Assembly: GCF_009928445.1 (NCBI RefSeq)
Contig: NZ_JAABNO010000041.1
Span: 1-38,036, forward strand
DNA from: Clostridium sp. C8-1-8
Lineage (GTDB): Bacteria > Bacillota > Clostridia > Clostridiales > Clostridiaceae
Direction of reading: 5' to 3'
DNA: 38,036 bases
A model generated the notes under the pieces. It searched no databases. It was given only the letters and a program-made list of their open reading frames with translations, and had not been told where the DNA came from. The position numbers and the translations under genes are program-made. Numbering within the stretch: the stretch's first letter is position 1; each line of letters begins with the position of its first letter. Shown here piece by piece: positions 6,735 through 15,242 of this stretch.

Positions 6735-9416
6735 TTACTTATCTGAATCAGATGATTTTACAAAAATTAATTTATATAACTGAATTAACACAAATGGTAT
6801 TAATGATAATCCATATACAGAAACATATTGTGAAATATTTAGAGGTACCACTTCAAAAATCCCCATTATAGGTTTAACTGTAAGCACTATAGTAAGCAAT
6901 GCAACTCCTAAAATAACTGCATACCATACAAATGGATTCGCGAAAACTCCAACCTTAAAGATAGACTGCTTTGATCTACAGTTGAAACCGTGAAATAATC
7001 TAGAAAGACATAAGGTTGCAAACGCCATAACCATAGCTATCTCATGATTACCTGTAGAAAGCCCTATGTGGAAAGAAATCATTGTGACTATAGCTATTAT
7101 TAAACCTTCTAGAAGCACTTCTATCCCAAATTCTTTATTCAATATAGGGATATTTATATTTCTTGGTTTTCTGTCCATTATATTTTTGTTATGAGGTTCA
7201 AGACCAATAGCTATTGCTGGCAAGCTATCTGTAAGAAGATTTATAAACAATAAATGTACTGGTGCAAAAGGTATTGGTAATGCAAATAATGTTGCATATA
7301 GAACCGACAATATTCCTGCAGTATTTCCCGATAGAAGAAACTTTATGGAATTTTTAATATTTTCATAAATACTTCTACCGTTTGAAATTGATTTTACTAT
7401 TGTTGAGAAGTTATCATCAGCCAATACCATAGCTGCTGCATCTTTCGCAACCTCTGTTCCAGTTATGCCCATAGCAATTCCCACATCTGCTTGCTTTAAA
7501 GCTGGACCGTCATTTACTCCATCACCAGTCATTGCCACAACATTACCTTTTTCCTGCCAAGCTCTTACTATTCTGATTTTATGCTCTGGTGAAACTCTAG
7601 CATAAACTGATATATTCTCTACTATAGCTTTAAGCTCTTCATCACTTAATTTTTCAAGTTCATAGCCTTCCATAGCTTCCGATTCATCTTTTAATATACC
7701 TATCTGTTTTGCTATAGCTGAAGCGGTTATCTTATGATCTCCAGTTATCATAACTGGCTTTATACCAGCTTTTATGCAATCTGCTACGGCGCTCATAGAT
7801 TCTTCTCTTGGTGGATCCATCATAGATATAAGTCCTATGAATATCAAATCATTTTCATCTTCTATTCCAATAGCGGATTTATCTTCTAAAGGTTTATATC
7901 CAAAAGAAAGAACTCTTAAACCTTTTGAAGAGAATTCTCTATTAATTTTTTCAATTTCTTTTTTATGAGCATCGGTTAATATCTCTATACCCTTTGAAGT
8001 TTCAATTCTAGTTGCTCTAGATAAAAGTACATCAAGAGCTCCTTTAGTCACCATCATCTTCATGTCATCAACATAATTCAATGTGCTCATGAGCTTCCTA
8101 TCTGAATCAAAAGGAACCTCCGCTATTCTTTTATATTTATCTCTTATAACAAGTTCATCGAAGGAATATATTTCTCCAAAGTTAACTAAAGCCACTTCTG
8201 TAGGGTCTCCGATTTCTTTATTTTCAACAGTTACTGCATCGTTGCACAATAGAGAGCTTAGAACTAACTTTTTTTGAAGCTGGTCTTCCTTGTTTAATTG
8301 ATCTTTTTGTATTACTTTGTTATCAGTATAGACCTGCTGCACTGTCATCTTGTTTTGAGTTAAGGTTCCTGTTTTGTCGGAGCAAATTACAGATATACTA
8401 CCAAGACTTTCTACTGCGTGCAATCTTCTCATTATGGCATTTTCCTTAGCCATCTTCTGAGTTCCTAACGCTAGAACTATAGTAACAATAGAACTTAATG
8501 CTTCAGGTATAGCAGCTACTGCCAAAGATACCGCAAACATAAAGGCGTCTATAATACTTGTTCCTCTAATTATATTCAGTACTAATATAATAGCTGATAT
8601 AACCAATATAACTATAGCAAGCTTTTTACCAAAGTTGTCCAAATTAACTTGTAATGGTGTCTTCTTTTCTTTTGCATTCTGAAGTAAGTTAGCTATCTTT
8701 CCTATCTCTGTGCTCATTCCTATATCAGTAACTAACACAACTGCTCTACCATAGGTAACAAAGCTTCCTGAAAAGACCATGTTTTTTCTATCACCTATAG
8801 CTACATCCTGACCATCTATCTTTTCTGTATTTTTCAATACACTTTCCGACTCTCCGGTAAGGGAGCTTTCATTAACCTGCAAACTGTAATTTTCTATTAT
8901 TCTTCCATCAGCACTAATATAATCGCCTGCATCAAGATAAATTATATCCCCAACTACCACCTCTCTAGAAGGTATCTCCACTCTGTTTCCATTTCTTAAC
9001 ACCTTAGCAATAGGGGAGGATAACGCCTTTAAACTACTTAAAGATCTTTCAGCTTTAATATGCTGAACTGTACCTAATATGGCATTTATTATTACTACAA
9101 CTAATATTACTATGGCACTTTCTAACTTTCCTAAAAATGCAGATATAATTGCTGCAATTAAAAGAATTATAACCAAAAAGTCCTGAAATTGACTTAGAAA
9201 AACTGCTAATACACTTTTCTTCTTTCCTTCTTCTAATTCATTAAAGCCATACTTTTCTCTTCTTTTATCTACCTCAGGGTCTTTCAGTCCACCTTCTTTA
9301 ACTTCTAAAAGTTTCATGGATTCTTCCACTGACTTGTTATAAAAAGTGTTCATTGAACTACTCCCTTCTTTATTAAGATTAACCTTATTACCATTAATAG
9401 TTTTACTACTTTTCAA
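6735..9416 (-). CDS. P-type cation ATPase, likely Mn2+ (or Ca2+) exporter
   Basis: This 893-aa membrane pump has the P2-type layout. Cation-ATPase N domain occupies about 25-65, TM1-2 about 65-115, and the actuator motif TGES is at 187-190. TM3-4 carry AAIPEALSS (PEALS 304-308), and the phosphorylated aspartate is D347 in SDKTGTLTQ. Nucleotide-binding VTKGA, hinge TGDGVNDGPAL and C-terminal membrane helices follow. PEALS, in place of the PEGLP of SERCA-like Ca2+ pumps, occurs in many Firmicute pumps. The yybP-ykoY riboswitch directly upstream senses Mn2+, so manganese export is the best inference. The TTG start is eight bases after GGGGAGG; an ATG at codon 22 also has a GGAG site and could be used instead. 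Confidence 0.88.
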   Translation of the reverse strand: MKSSKTINGNKVNLNKEGSSSMNTFYNKSVEESMKLLEVKEGGLKDPEVDKRREKYGFNELEEGKKKSVLAVFLSQFQDFLVIILLIAAIISAFLGKLESAIVILVVVIINAILGTVQHIKAERSLSSLKALSSPIAKVLRNGNRVEIPSREVVVGDIIYLDAGDYISADGRIIENYSLQVNESSLTGESESVLKNTEKIDGQDVAIGDRKNMVFSGSFVTYGRAVVLVTDIGMSTEIGKIANLLQNAKEKKTPLQVNLDNFGKKLAIVILVISAIILVLNIIRGTSIIDAFMFAVSLAVAAIPEALSSIVTIVLALGTQKMAKENAIMRRLHAVESLGSISVICSDKTGTLTQNKMTVQQVYTDNKVIQKDQLNKEDQLQKKLVLSSLLCNDAVTVENKEIGDPTEVALVNFGEIYSFDELVIRDKYKRIAEVPFDSDRKLMSTLNYVDDMKMMVTKGALDVLLSRATRIETSKGIEILTDAHKKEIEKINREFSSKGLRVLSFGYKPLEDKSAIGIEDENDLIFIGLISMMDPPREESMSAVADCIKAGIKPVMITGDHKITASAIAKQIGILKDESEAMEGYELEKLSDEELKAIVENISVYARVSPEHKIRIVRAWQEKGNVVAMTGDGVNDGPALKQADVGIAMGITGTEVAKDAAAMVLADDNFSTIVKSISNGRSIYENIKNSIKFLLSGNTAGILSVLYATLFALPIPFAPVHLLFINLLTDSLPAIAIGLEPHNKNIMDRKPRNINIPILNKEFGIEVLLEGLIIAIVTMISFHIGLSTGNHEIAMVMAFATLCLSRLFHGFNCRSKQSIFKVGVFANPFVWYAVILGVALLTIVLTVKPIMGIFEVVPLNISQYVSVYGLSLIPFVLIQLYKLIFVKSSDSDK

Positions 9417-9565
9417 AATATAAACCTCCCCAAAAATTAGTATTGCGTCAATAAGTTTCCTTTCTATGAAAATTAGTTTTCTAAAGTATCTTAAAAGCCT
9501 TACTTCTGTACTTCTTTCAATATGCTGTTAATTTTAATTACATTTTAAGGAAATTTTCTTCTAGG

Positions 9566-9611
9566 CAAAAAATAAAGACTCTATAGCTAGATTCATTCTA
9601 GCTATAGAGTC
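9566..9611 (-). terminator. Expression-platform terminator of the Mn2+ riboswitch
   Basis: A perfect 14-bp stem, GACTCTATAGCTAG with its complement (9577-9590 and 9598-9611), is followed on the minus strand by TTTATTTTTT. Its 5' arm includes the GAGAC end of the aptamer, so aptamer closure and terminator formation exclude each other, as expected for an ON switch. Confidence 0.88.
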
Positions 9612-9707
9612 TCACTAAACTACTTTGTTAGCAAAGCCGGGAAAATCCGAATTGACGACCTTGCTCCTGATAAATTTAATTTATCAAGAAGTTACTCCCT
9701 CTACAAG
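9602..9707 (-). promoter_or_regulatory. yybP-ykoY (Mn2+-sensing) riboswitch
   Basis: The minus strand shows AGAGGGAGTAAC at the 5' end, GTCGTCAA, CGGATTTTCCCGGCTTTGC, and TTTAGTGAGACTCTA closing P1. These are the conserved blocks of the yybP-ykoY family, which binds Mn2+. It sits between promoter and terminator ahead of the P-type ATPase, so manganese should switch the pump on. Confidence 0.85.
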
Positions 9708-9741
9708 TTACTAATTACTACTTATTAAGTTTTATAATATT

Positions 9742-9770
9742 ATATTACTATCAATATACCTTTGTGTCAA
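9742..9770 (-). promoter_or_regulatory. Promoter of the P-type ATPase
   Basis: On the minus strand -35 TTGACA (9765-9770) and -10 TAATAT (9742-9747) are 17 bases apart, about 35 bases before the aptamer. Confidence 0.75.
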
Positions 9771-9805
9771 CTATTAATTTGTATATAATAAATATTTAAT
9801 TGTAG

Positions 9806-9833
9806 CTATGTTCAATAGTATTGTTGAAATTAA
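9806..9833 (+). repeat. Leader repeat, copy D (no gene attached)
   Basis: The 28 bases from CTATGTTCAATAGTATTG to GAAATTAA match the leader of the MSEQL family (22254-22281) at most positions. No MSEQL start follows; the 3' end of the alarmone-synthetase gene lies downstream on the other strand. Confidence 0.4.
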
Positions 9834-9845
9834 AATAACACTGAG

Positions 9846-10664
9846 TTATGACTTCTTTAATCTCTCCTTCAATTCCCTTATTTCCTGATCCTTCTGCTCC
9901 ATCATAGTTTTGTAATCAGAATCCATCTTACACAAATTCTTGTTTAATAAATTAATCATTGAAGCCATTTCGTCAGCACTACCTGATATTCTATTAAATA
10001 AAAGCAAGTTAGATTCTAATATTTCAGGGATTTCTTTATGAGAATACCTAAGTTGATGATCTATTTCTCCATAACCTTCCTCAAATATGGTTCTAACCTG
10101 AATTTCAGCTATAACCTTTTGACTGGTAGGGTAAAATTCTATAAGATAATGAACTGATCTATATCCAGACTTTCTAGATTTGATCTGAATATCTAGTTCT
10201 TCAAAGCGCTTAGTATCATCACCTTCTCTGACATTGGCAGTTATCTCCACCACCTTCCAGGTATCAAGGATGAATTTATGAATCTCCTCCCACTCTTGCT
10301 TAAATATATGTATAACTCTTATTCCAATAAGATCATTTATCTCTTCTTTATAATTATCTATATTAAACTGAAAATCCTCGTTATATTTATTTTTCCTATC
10401 TTCTGTCTTTCTTATTACTTTTTCAATCAGTCTACCTGGCTGCTTTATCCTAGACTTTACAGAATGTACTTTGGGATGAGTTCTAAGTATATTAGCTATG
10501 AAGTCAGCCTGGTTTTCGTAGGTATCTTTAACTGATATATAGTCTGCATAAATTTCTCCTAGAACTTCTACATCTATATTATTTTTTCTTATTTCCTCTT
10601 CTGCAAAAGGATATTGTTTTAGGAAGCTGTCTATATTGAACTTAGTTATCATGTATTCACTCAT
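9846..10664 (-). CDS. RelA/SpoT-type GTP pyrophosphokinase (small alarmone synthetase)
   Basis: This 272-aa protein has a lone (p)ppGpp synthetase domain at about 55-210, with HPKVHSVKSRIK, NDLIGIRVIHIF, IKSRKSGYRSVHYLIEF and EIQVRTIFEEGYGEIDH. It lacks the HD hydrolase and TGS/ACT regions of long RSH enzymes. Residues after 225 form a charged helix or coiled coil. It should transfer pyrophosphate from ATP to GTP or GDP in the cytoplasm. The first ATG (10664) directly abuts AAAAGG; the ATG at codon 5 (10652) is better spaced and may be the true start. No regulatory partner adjoins it. Confidence 0.85.
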   Translation of the reverse strand: MSEYMITKFNIDSFLKQYPFAEEEIRKNNIDVEVLGEIYADYISVKDTYENQADFIANILRTHPKVHSVKSRIKQPGRLIEKVIRKTEDRKNKYNEDFQFNIDNYKEEINDLIGIRVIHIFKQEWEEIHKFILDTWKVVEITANVREGDDTKRFEELDIQIKSRKSGYRSVHYLIEFYPTSQKVIAEIQVRTIFEEGYGEIDHQLRYSHKEIPEILESNLLLFNRISGSADEMASMINLLNKNLCKMDSDYKTMMEQKDQEIRELKERLKKS

Positions 10665-10769
10665 CCTTTTCTCACTTATATTTTACCTGTAGGCAATAAT
10701 CATACTGCAACTAATATAACCATATATTCGCAAAATCTTGTTTATACAAGCTAAACTACCATTTCTCTT

Positions 10770-10798
10770 ATTATACTACATATAAATAACTTGCTTAA
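10770..10798 (-). promoter_or_regulatory. Possible promoter of the alarmone synthetase gene
   Basis: On the minus strand -10 TATAAT (10770-10775) lies 17 bases from a weak -35 TTAAGC (10793-10798). Confidence 0.45.
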
Positions 10799-10893
10799 GT
10801 TTTATTTTAACGTTGAAAATCATATTATAATTCCATCTCTCCATTAAACTTTAAAGTTATATCTACAGACCTCTATATATTTTGTCCATATAC

Positions 10894-11041
10894 TGTACCT
10901 TTGGGTAATAACTATTATAACTCTAGAAGCTGTTTAATACTAATATCTAAGTCCTTAATTCATTGAAATGAATTTCTAAAACTTTGCTAAAATCATAGAT
11001 AGCATGCCTTAAAGTACAGTTATATTCTTCCCAAAGGTACA
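10894..11041. repeat. Distant 12-bp inverted repeat upstream of the MmpL gene
   Basis: TGTACCTTTGGG (10894-10905) and CCCAAAGGTACA (11030-11041) are perfect inverted copies 124 bases apart. The left site is itself part of a small dyad, TACC-TTTG-GGTA. The right site ends two bases before the -35 box of the MmpL promoter, so a pair of regulator sites with DNA looping is plausible. No other gene lies in this 463-base gap. Confidence 0.5.
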
Positions 11042-11042
11042 A

Positions 11043-11071
11043 TTGTTTGGAAAACTTATTATAGCTATCAT
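11043..11071 (+). promoter_or_regulatory. Promoter of the MmpL gene
   Basis: -35 TTGTTT (11043-11048) and -10 TATCAT (11066-11071) are separated by 17 bases, some 57 bases before the ATG. Confidence 0.6.
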
Positions 11072-11127
11072 AAACACATAGTCGTTTTACAAATTATCAA
11101 AAATGAATTAACGGAAGGAGCACATTC

Positions 11128-13305
11128 ATGGCAAAATTATTATATAAACTTGGTAATTGGTGTTATAACAGACCAAAGAGAATCATTTTATTTTGGTTAA
11201 CAATCATAGCTATTGTAGCTGGACTAACTTTTAATTTTGGAATTAACTTTAAAGGAGATATGACTATCCCTGGCACAGAGTCTTCTAAAGCAGGTGATGT
11301 ACTAAAGGAGGCATTTGGTCAAACAAAAGAGTATGGAACAATAAGACTTATTTTTAAAGCCAAAGATGGAAAAACCGTGGAAGACAGTGAAATAAAAGAT
11401 ACAATAAACAAAACAATTGATGCTGTACAGAAAAATGATAATTCTATAAAATCAGTAGCAAATCCTTATAATTCTGTAGGTGCAATTAGTAAAGATAAAA
11501 AAATTGCTTATGCAGATATAACATATAATGATGAAAGCGATAAAGTCTCAAAGGAATCAAAAGATAAGGTATTAGACAGCTTAAAAATAGCTGATAAATC
11601 AGGTATTGAAACTGGTCTAGGAGGAAGCGTTTCATTATCAACCACTGAAATTGGCGGAAGCTCTGAAGTAGTAAGTATTATTGTAGCATTCATTATTCTT
11701 ATATTTACATTAGGTTCATTTATTGCTGCAGGCTTACCAATAATAACTGCGCTTATCGGCTTAGCTGCAGGATTACTTACCATTGCAGCTGGAACTAATG
11801 TGGTGGATATGTCTTCTTTCTCCATATCTTTAGCCTCCATGGTCGGTCTAGCAGTAGGAATTGATTATGCATTATTCATAATTTCAAGATATCGTCAAAA
11901 TCTCTCTGAACATTATGAATCAGAAGAGGCTGTAGCACTGGCTATGGGCACTGCAGGTAGTGCTGTTTTATTTGCAGGCATAACTGTTATCATTGCTTTA
12001 TTCGGATTGTCTTTAGTAGGAGTACCATTCTTAGGAGTTATGGGAAGAGTTGCTGCAGTAATGGTTCTTTTGGTGGTAATCGTTTCTCTTACTACAGTTC
12101 CAGCATGTATTAGGCTTGCGAAAAAGCGCATACATCCTGTAAAGATAAAAGCTTCTACTGAAGCAAGGTCTTCAAGAACTGAAATTAAACCAAATCTTTG
12201 GGGAAAGGTAGTAACTAGACATCCTATTATAATGATAATAAGTACTTTATTACTCACTGTTATGCTTGGCTATTCTGCTAAGGATCTAGAGCTAGGACTA
12301 CCTGACAACGGAATGCTTCCCAAAGACTCTTTAGAACGTAAGGGGTTTGACATGGTATCAGAGGGGTTTGGTGCAGGAGTTAACGGTTCTCTTGTAGTTG
12401 TGGTTGATTCTTCTAAAGCAGGAAATAATACTTTAAAAGCTGTACAAGATTCTGCTAATGAAATAAAATCCCTACCTGGAATAGCAACAATTTCACCTGC
12501 AATTCCAAGTAAAGATGGTAAAATAGCAATGATAATGGTAACTCCAAAGACTGGCCCTAATGACAAGGAAACCAAAGATTTAGTTAATGCCATTCGTAAA
12601 AAAAGTAAGGATATTACCGAAAAAAATTATAATACTAGTCTTGCTGTAACCGGTAGAACCGCTGTAAATATTGATGTTTCCAATAAGCTCTCAGATGCAA
12701 TACCTACCTTTGCTATAGTAGTTCTTGGACTAGCTTTTGTATTAATGATATTAGTTTTTAGATCTATATTAGTACCAGTAAAGGCCGTTTTAGGTTTCTT
12801 AATGACATTATTTGCAACCCTAGGCTTTGATGTATTAACTTTACAAAAAGGTAATTTCGCAGACTTACTGGGAGTAGCTAAGGCTGGTCCAATATTATGT
12901 TTCATTCCTATTATAGTTATAGGTATACTATTTGGTTTAGCTATGGATTACGAAGTTTTCCTAGTAAGTCGTATGAGAGAGCACTTTTCTAAAACAGGAA
13001 ATGCTAAGGAAGCAGTTATATCTGGAATAAAGAGTAGTGGTGCTGTAGTAGCTGCAGCTGGCTTGATAATGATAGTGGTTTTTGCAAGCTTTGGTGTTCA
13101 AATTGATATGAATATAAAATCTATGGGAATTCCTATGGCCTTTGGTGTATTGTTTGATGCCTTCGTTGTTAGAATGACCTTTGTACCATCGATTATGACC
13201 TTATTAGGAAATAAAGCATGGTATATGCCTAAATGGTTAGATAGAATTTTACCTAAATTTGATATTGAAGGTGACTCTTTAAGTAAAGAAAAAGAAGCTG
13301 CCTAA
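11128..13305 (+). CDS. MmpL-family RND transporter
   Basis: This 725-aa membrane protein of the RND superfamily, MmpL/YdfJ type, should export lipids or drugs using the proton gradient. Each half has one helix, an extracellular domain and about five helices. The first helix is at 17-35 and the first helix bundle at 180-335; the second bundle starts near 525. Both halves keep the proton-relay Asp-Tyr pair of this family, D246-Y247 (VGIDYALFIISRYR) and D607-Y608 (LAMDYEVFLVSRMRE). The ATG follows GGAAGGAG. It is transcribed alone, with a regulatory inverted repeat upstream and a bidirectional terminator after it. The substrate is unknown. Confidence 0.9.
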   Translation: MAKLLYKLGNWCYNRPKRIILFWLTIIAIVAGLTFNFGINFKGDMTIPGTESSKAGDVLKEAFGQTKEYGTIRLIFKAKDGKTVEDSEIKDTINKTIDAVQKNDNSIKSVANPYNSVGAISKDKKIAYADITYNDESDKVSKESKDKVLDSLKIADKSGIETGLGGSVSLSTTEIGGSSEVVSIIVAFIILIFTLGSFIAAGLPIITALIGLAAGLLTIAAGTNVVDMSSFSISLASMVGLAVGIDYALFIISRYRQNLSEHYESEEAVALAMGTAGSAVLFAGITVIIALFGLSLVGVPFLGVMGRVAAVMVLLVVIVSLTTVPACIRLAKKRIHPVKIKASTEARSSRTEIKPNLWGKVVTRHPIIMIISTLLLTVMLGYSAKDLELGLPDNGMLPKDSLERKGFDMVSEGFGAGVNGSLVVVVDSSKAGNNTLKAVQDSANEIKSLPGIATISPAIPSKDGKIAMIMVTPKTGPNDKETKDLVNAIRKKSKDITEKNYNTSLAVTGRTAVNIDVSNKLSDAIPTFAIVVLGLAFVLMILVFRSILVPVKAVLGFLMTLFATLGFDVLTLQKGNFADLLGVAKAGPILCFIPIIVIGILFGLAMDYEVFLVSRMREHFSKTGNAKEAVISGIKSSGAVVAAAGLIMIVVFASFGVQIDMNIKSMGIPMAFGVLFDAFVVRMTFVPSIMTLLGNKAWYMPKWLDRILPKFDIEGDSLSKEKEAA

Positions 13306-13341
13306 ACTTTTTAGAACGACTATAAAATAGTAAGATTTAAA

Positions 13342-13393
13342 ATAAAAATCATGCAAGCTAGGAGTCATCTCCTTGTCTATGCATGATTTTTAT
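13342..13393. terminator. Bidirectional terminator between mmpL and clpP copy 1
   Basis: A 14-bp stem, ATAAAAATCATGCA with TGCATGATTTTTAT, encloses a GGAG/CTCC hairpin, with A and T tracts on the two sides. It is also the left end of the duplicated segment (second copy at 15817). Confidence 0.85.
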
Positions 13394-13425
13394 TTATATC
13401 TACTTTTATGAAATTTTTAGAAATC

Positions 13426-14013
13426 TTATTTTCTCTCTACTATATTATCTATAAGCCCATAAGCCTTAGCCTCTTCAGCACTCATAAAATTATCTCTTTC
13501 CATGTCTGCAAGAAGCTTCTCAACTGGTTGTCCTGTGTTTTCACTATATATTTCAGTAAGTCTCTTCTTTGTTCTCAAAATATTATCTGCATATATCTTC
13601 AAATCAGTTGCCTGCCCTCTTAAGCCTCCAGATATAGATGGCTGATGGATCATTATCTCACTGTTTGGCAGTGCAAATCTTTTTCCCTTTGTTCCTCCTG
13701 CAAGTAAGAAGGATCCCATACTTGCTGCCATACCAATACATATAGTAGATACATCACATTTAATATACTTCATAGTATCATAAATAGCCATTCCTGCTGT
13801 AATAACTCCACCTGGACTATTTATATAAAAGGTAATGTCCTTATCTGGATCTTCTGCTTCTAAAAATAACATTTGAGCTACAATTAGACTAGCAGTAGTA
13901 TCATTAACTTGATCACTTAATACAATTATTCTGTCCTTTAAAAGTCTGGAGTAAATATCATAAGATCTTTCTCCTCTGCTTGTTTGTTCTACTACCATAG
14001 GTACATAACCCAT
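13426..14013 (-). CDS. clpP: ClpP protease subunit, copy 1
   Basis: The 195-aa serine peptidase subunit forms the double-heptamer chamber used with ClpX or ClpC. The catalytic triad is S98 (GMAASMGSF), H123 (MIHQPSISGG) and D174 (MERDNFMS). The length matches housekeeping ClpP, and no propeptide is evident. The ATG follows AAAAGGAG. There is no tig or clpX next to it, so it is probably not the housekeeping locus. It differs from copy 2 (15902) only at residue 2 (G versus S) and residue 190 (N versus E), and most DNA differences are silent. Confidence 0.95.
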   Translation of the reverse strand: MGYVPMVVEQTSRGERSYDIYSRLLKDRIIVLSDQVNDTTASLIVAQMLFLEAEDPDKDITFYINSPGGVITAGMAIYDTMKYIKCDVSTICIGMAASMGSFLLAGGTKGKRFALPNSEIMIHQPSISGGLRGQATDLKIYADNILRTKKRLTEIYSENTGQPVEKLLADMERDNFMSAEEAKAYGLIDNIVERK

Positions 14014-14046
14014 AGCTTTCTCTCCTTTTCAATAAGTTTATGTTTA

Positions 14047-14172
14047 CAGGCCTCCTATATAGAAACTTAAGTTATACTTGTTCGATACTTGAGGTTCCTG
14101 GGGATTATCGGGCACGTATAACTTAATAGTTGAGTTAGGAATTCTATAACCTTCAACCTAGATATTTTAATT
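14047..14172. repeat. Extra hairpin-bearing segment in the clpP copy 1 leader
   Basis: These bases are absent from the second clpP copy. AAGTTATAC (14069-14077) and GTATAACTT (14116-14124) are perfect inverted repeats enclosing an inner CGATA/TATCG pair (14083-14087, 14106-14110). It could be an inserted small element or a structured leader lost from copy 2. It matches no riboswitch I know. Confidence 0.45.
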
Positions 14173-14252
14173 AATAGCTTAATTTAGTAAGCTATACAGT
14201 AAAGACTTACTACCTTAAAAACTTCTCTAATTTATAAATAGTCATAGTTAGA

Positions 14253-14376
14253 CTACGCAGCTTTGCAGGTTAGGTTTACTGTAGATGCTGGAGTCTTTAC
14301 AAACTCTGATACTTCTAGTTTTTTGTACAGCAATACTCTCTTCTGCTTTTTCCTAAGTTCACTAGGGGAAATATTA
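14253..14376 (-). pseudogene. araC remnant: last 40 codons only
   Basis: The frame NISPSELRKKQK through TVNLTCKAA plus stop corresponds to the C-terminus of the complete AraC-type gene at 16600-17010, with two substitutions near the start of the tail (Q to K, M to L). The upstream two-thirds, including both helix-turn-helix motifs, is missing. Confidence 0.85.
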
Positions 14377-14654
14377 TACAGAGCTATCTCACTAAATAAT
14401 TAGAGAGCAGTTCCTTTTTTTAATCGAAAGTTCCAATATCTTCTTTTCGAAATAGTGTCATGCTCTTCTAATATTTATTTCCCGAAATAAATTATAAGCT
14501 GTATTGATTGCTAACTATTATAATTGCAATTCGTTTATGATTTTAATGAAATAGTTCATACTACCTTTATATTTAATTAAATTTGAAGCTATGCTATCAT
14601 AGATATTAGTAAAACTAACTCATTCATTATATCAAAATATAAGGAGGTACTGTT
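14377..14654. other. Gap before the YcxB-like pair
   Basis: Unique AT-rich sequence after the duplication break. A weak promoter for the next gene may be TTAATT, 16 bases, TATCAT near 14572-14600. No open frame was found. Confidence 0.35.
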
Positions 14655-15242
14655 TTGCAATTAAAATATAAGTTATCCACATTAGATAAGCTTAGAATAA
14701 CAAACTTTTTATTGAAAAGGGATAGTGGTTTTAAAAAATCCTATAACCTAAGCATTATAGTAAAACAAATATTGTTAATATATATGATCCCCGTACTTTA
14801 CAAAACCTTTTTAATATCGTTTGTAGGAGCTGAAAAAAATAGATCTTTAGAATATCACATTGTAGGATTTTTCAAAAATCTATTCGAGAGCTTTTTCTTT
14901 GATATATATTCATTAATGTTTATGACAGTGATATATCTATTAGGATTTATGATATGGCGAATGCTATTAATATCATTTTCTCAAAAAACTGCTATTAACA
15001 ATTATGCAAATACCTTACATATAGACGAATCTGGCATAAAGTTGCATAATAATAACTTCACTAAATCAGTAAATATAACTTATATTAAAGAGATACTGAT
15101 AAAAAATGGGTATTTATATCTCTTTGGAGATAATAATTTACTATTTAGTGTTGTACCAATAAATAAAAATATGGCTTCAAAAAATGAACTCAATCAACTT
15201 TTACAGAAACACTATAAGAACATAGTTAAAGAGGTGCATTAA
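14655..15242 (+). CDS. YcxB-like membrane protein 1
   Basis: The 195-aa protein has two likely membrane helices, about 33-56 (VKQILLIYMIPVLYKTFLIS) and 85-108 (LMFMTVIYLLGFMIWRMLLI). A C-terminal soluble part (about 118-190) shows the alternating strands of YcxB-like domains (HIDESGIKLHNN, YIKEILIKNGYLYLF). It starts at TTG, eight bases after AAGGAGG; no ATG is better placed. Its stop overlaps the start of the next gene, so the two are co-translated. The function of YcxB-like proteins is unknown. The pair is bracketed by the two clpP copies. Confidence 0.6.
   Translation: MQLKYKLSTLDKLRITNFLLKRDSGFKKSYNLSIIVKQILLIYMIPVLYKTFLISFVGAEKNRSLEYHIVGFFKNLFESFFFDIYSLMFMTVIYLLGFMIWRMLLISFSQKTAINNYANTLHIDESGIKLHNNNFTKSVNITYIKEILIKNGYLYLFGDNNLLFSVVPINKNMASKNELNQLLQKHYKNIVKEVH

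Larger units (their letters stand above)
13344..14376. repeat. Duplicated segment, copy 1 (terminator, clpP, truncated araC)
   Basis: This stretch is nearly identical to 15818-16740, except that copy 1 carries about 125 extra bases around 14047-14172. Similarity ends abruptly inside the araC coding region at 14376. Confidence 0.85.

Noticed and set aside
9598..9707. A third S-box riboswitch ahead of the P-type ATPase
   Set aside because: The conserved blocks GGGAGTAAC and GTGAGAC belong to yybP-ykoY; the S-box core is absent.
14081..14115. The TTCCTGGGGATTATCGGGCAC region as a T-box or other known riboswitch
   Set aside because: None of the conserved T-box elements (such as the GGUGG antiterminator bulge) is present, and no aminoacid-related gene follows.
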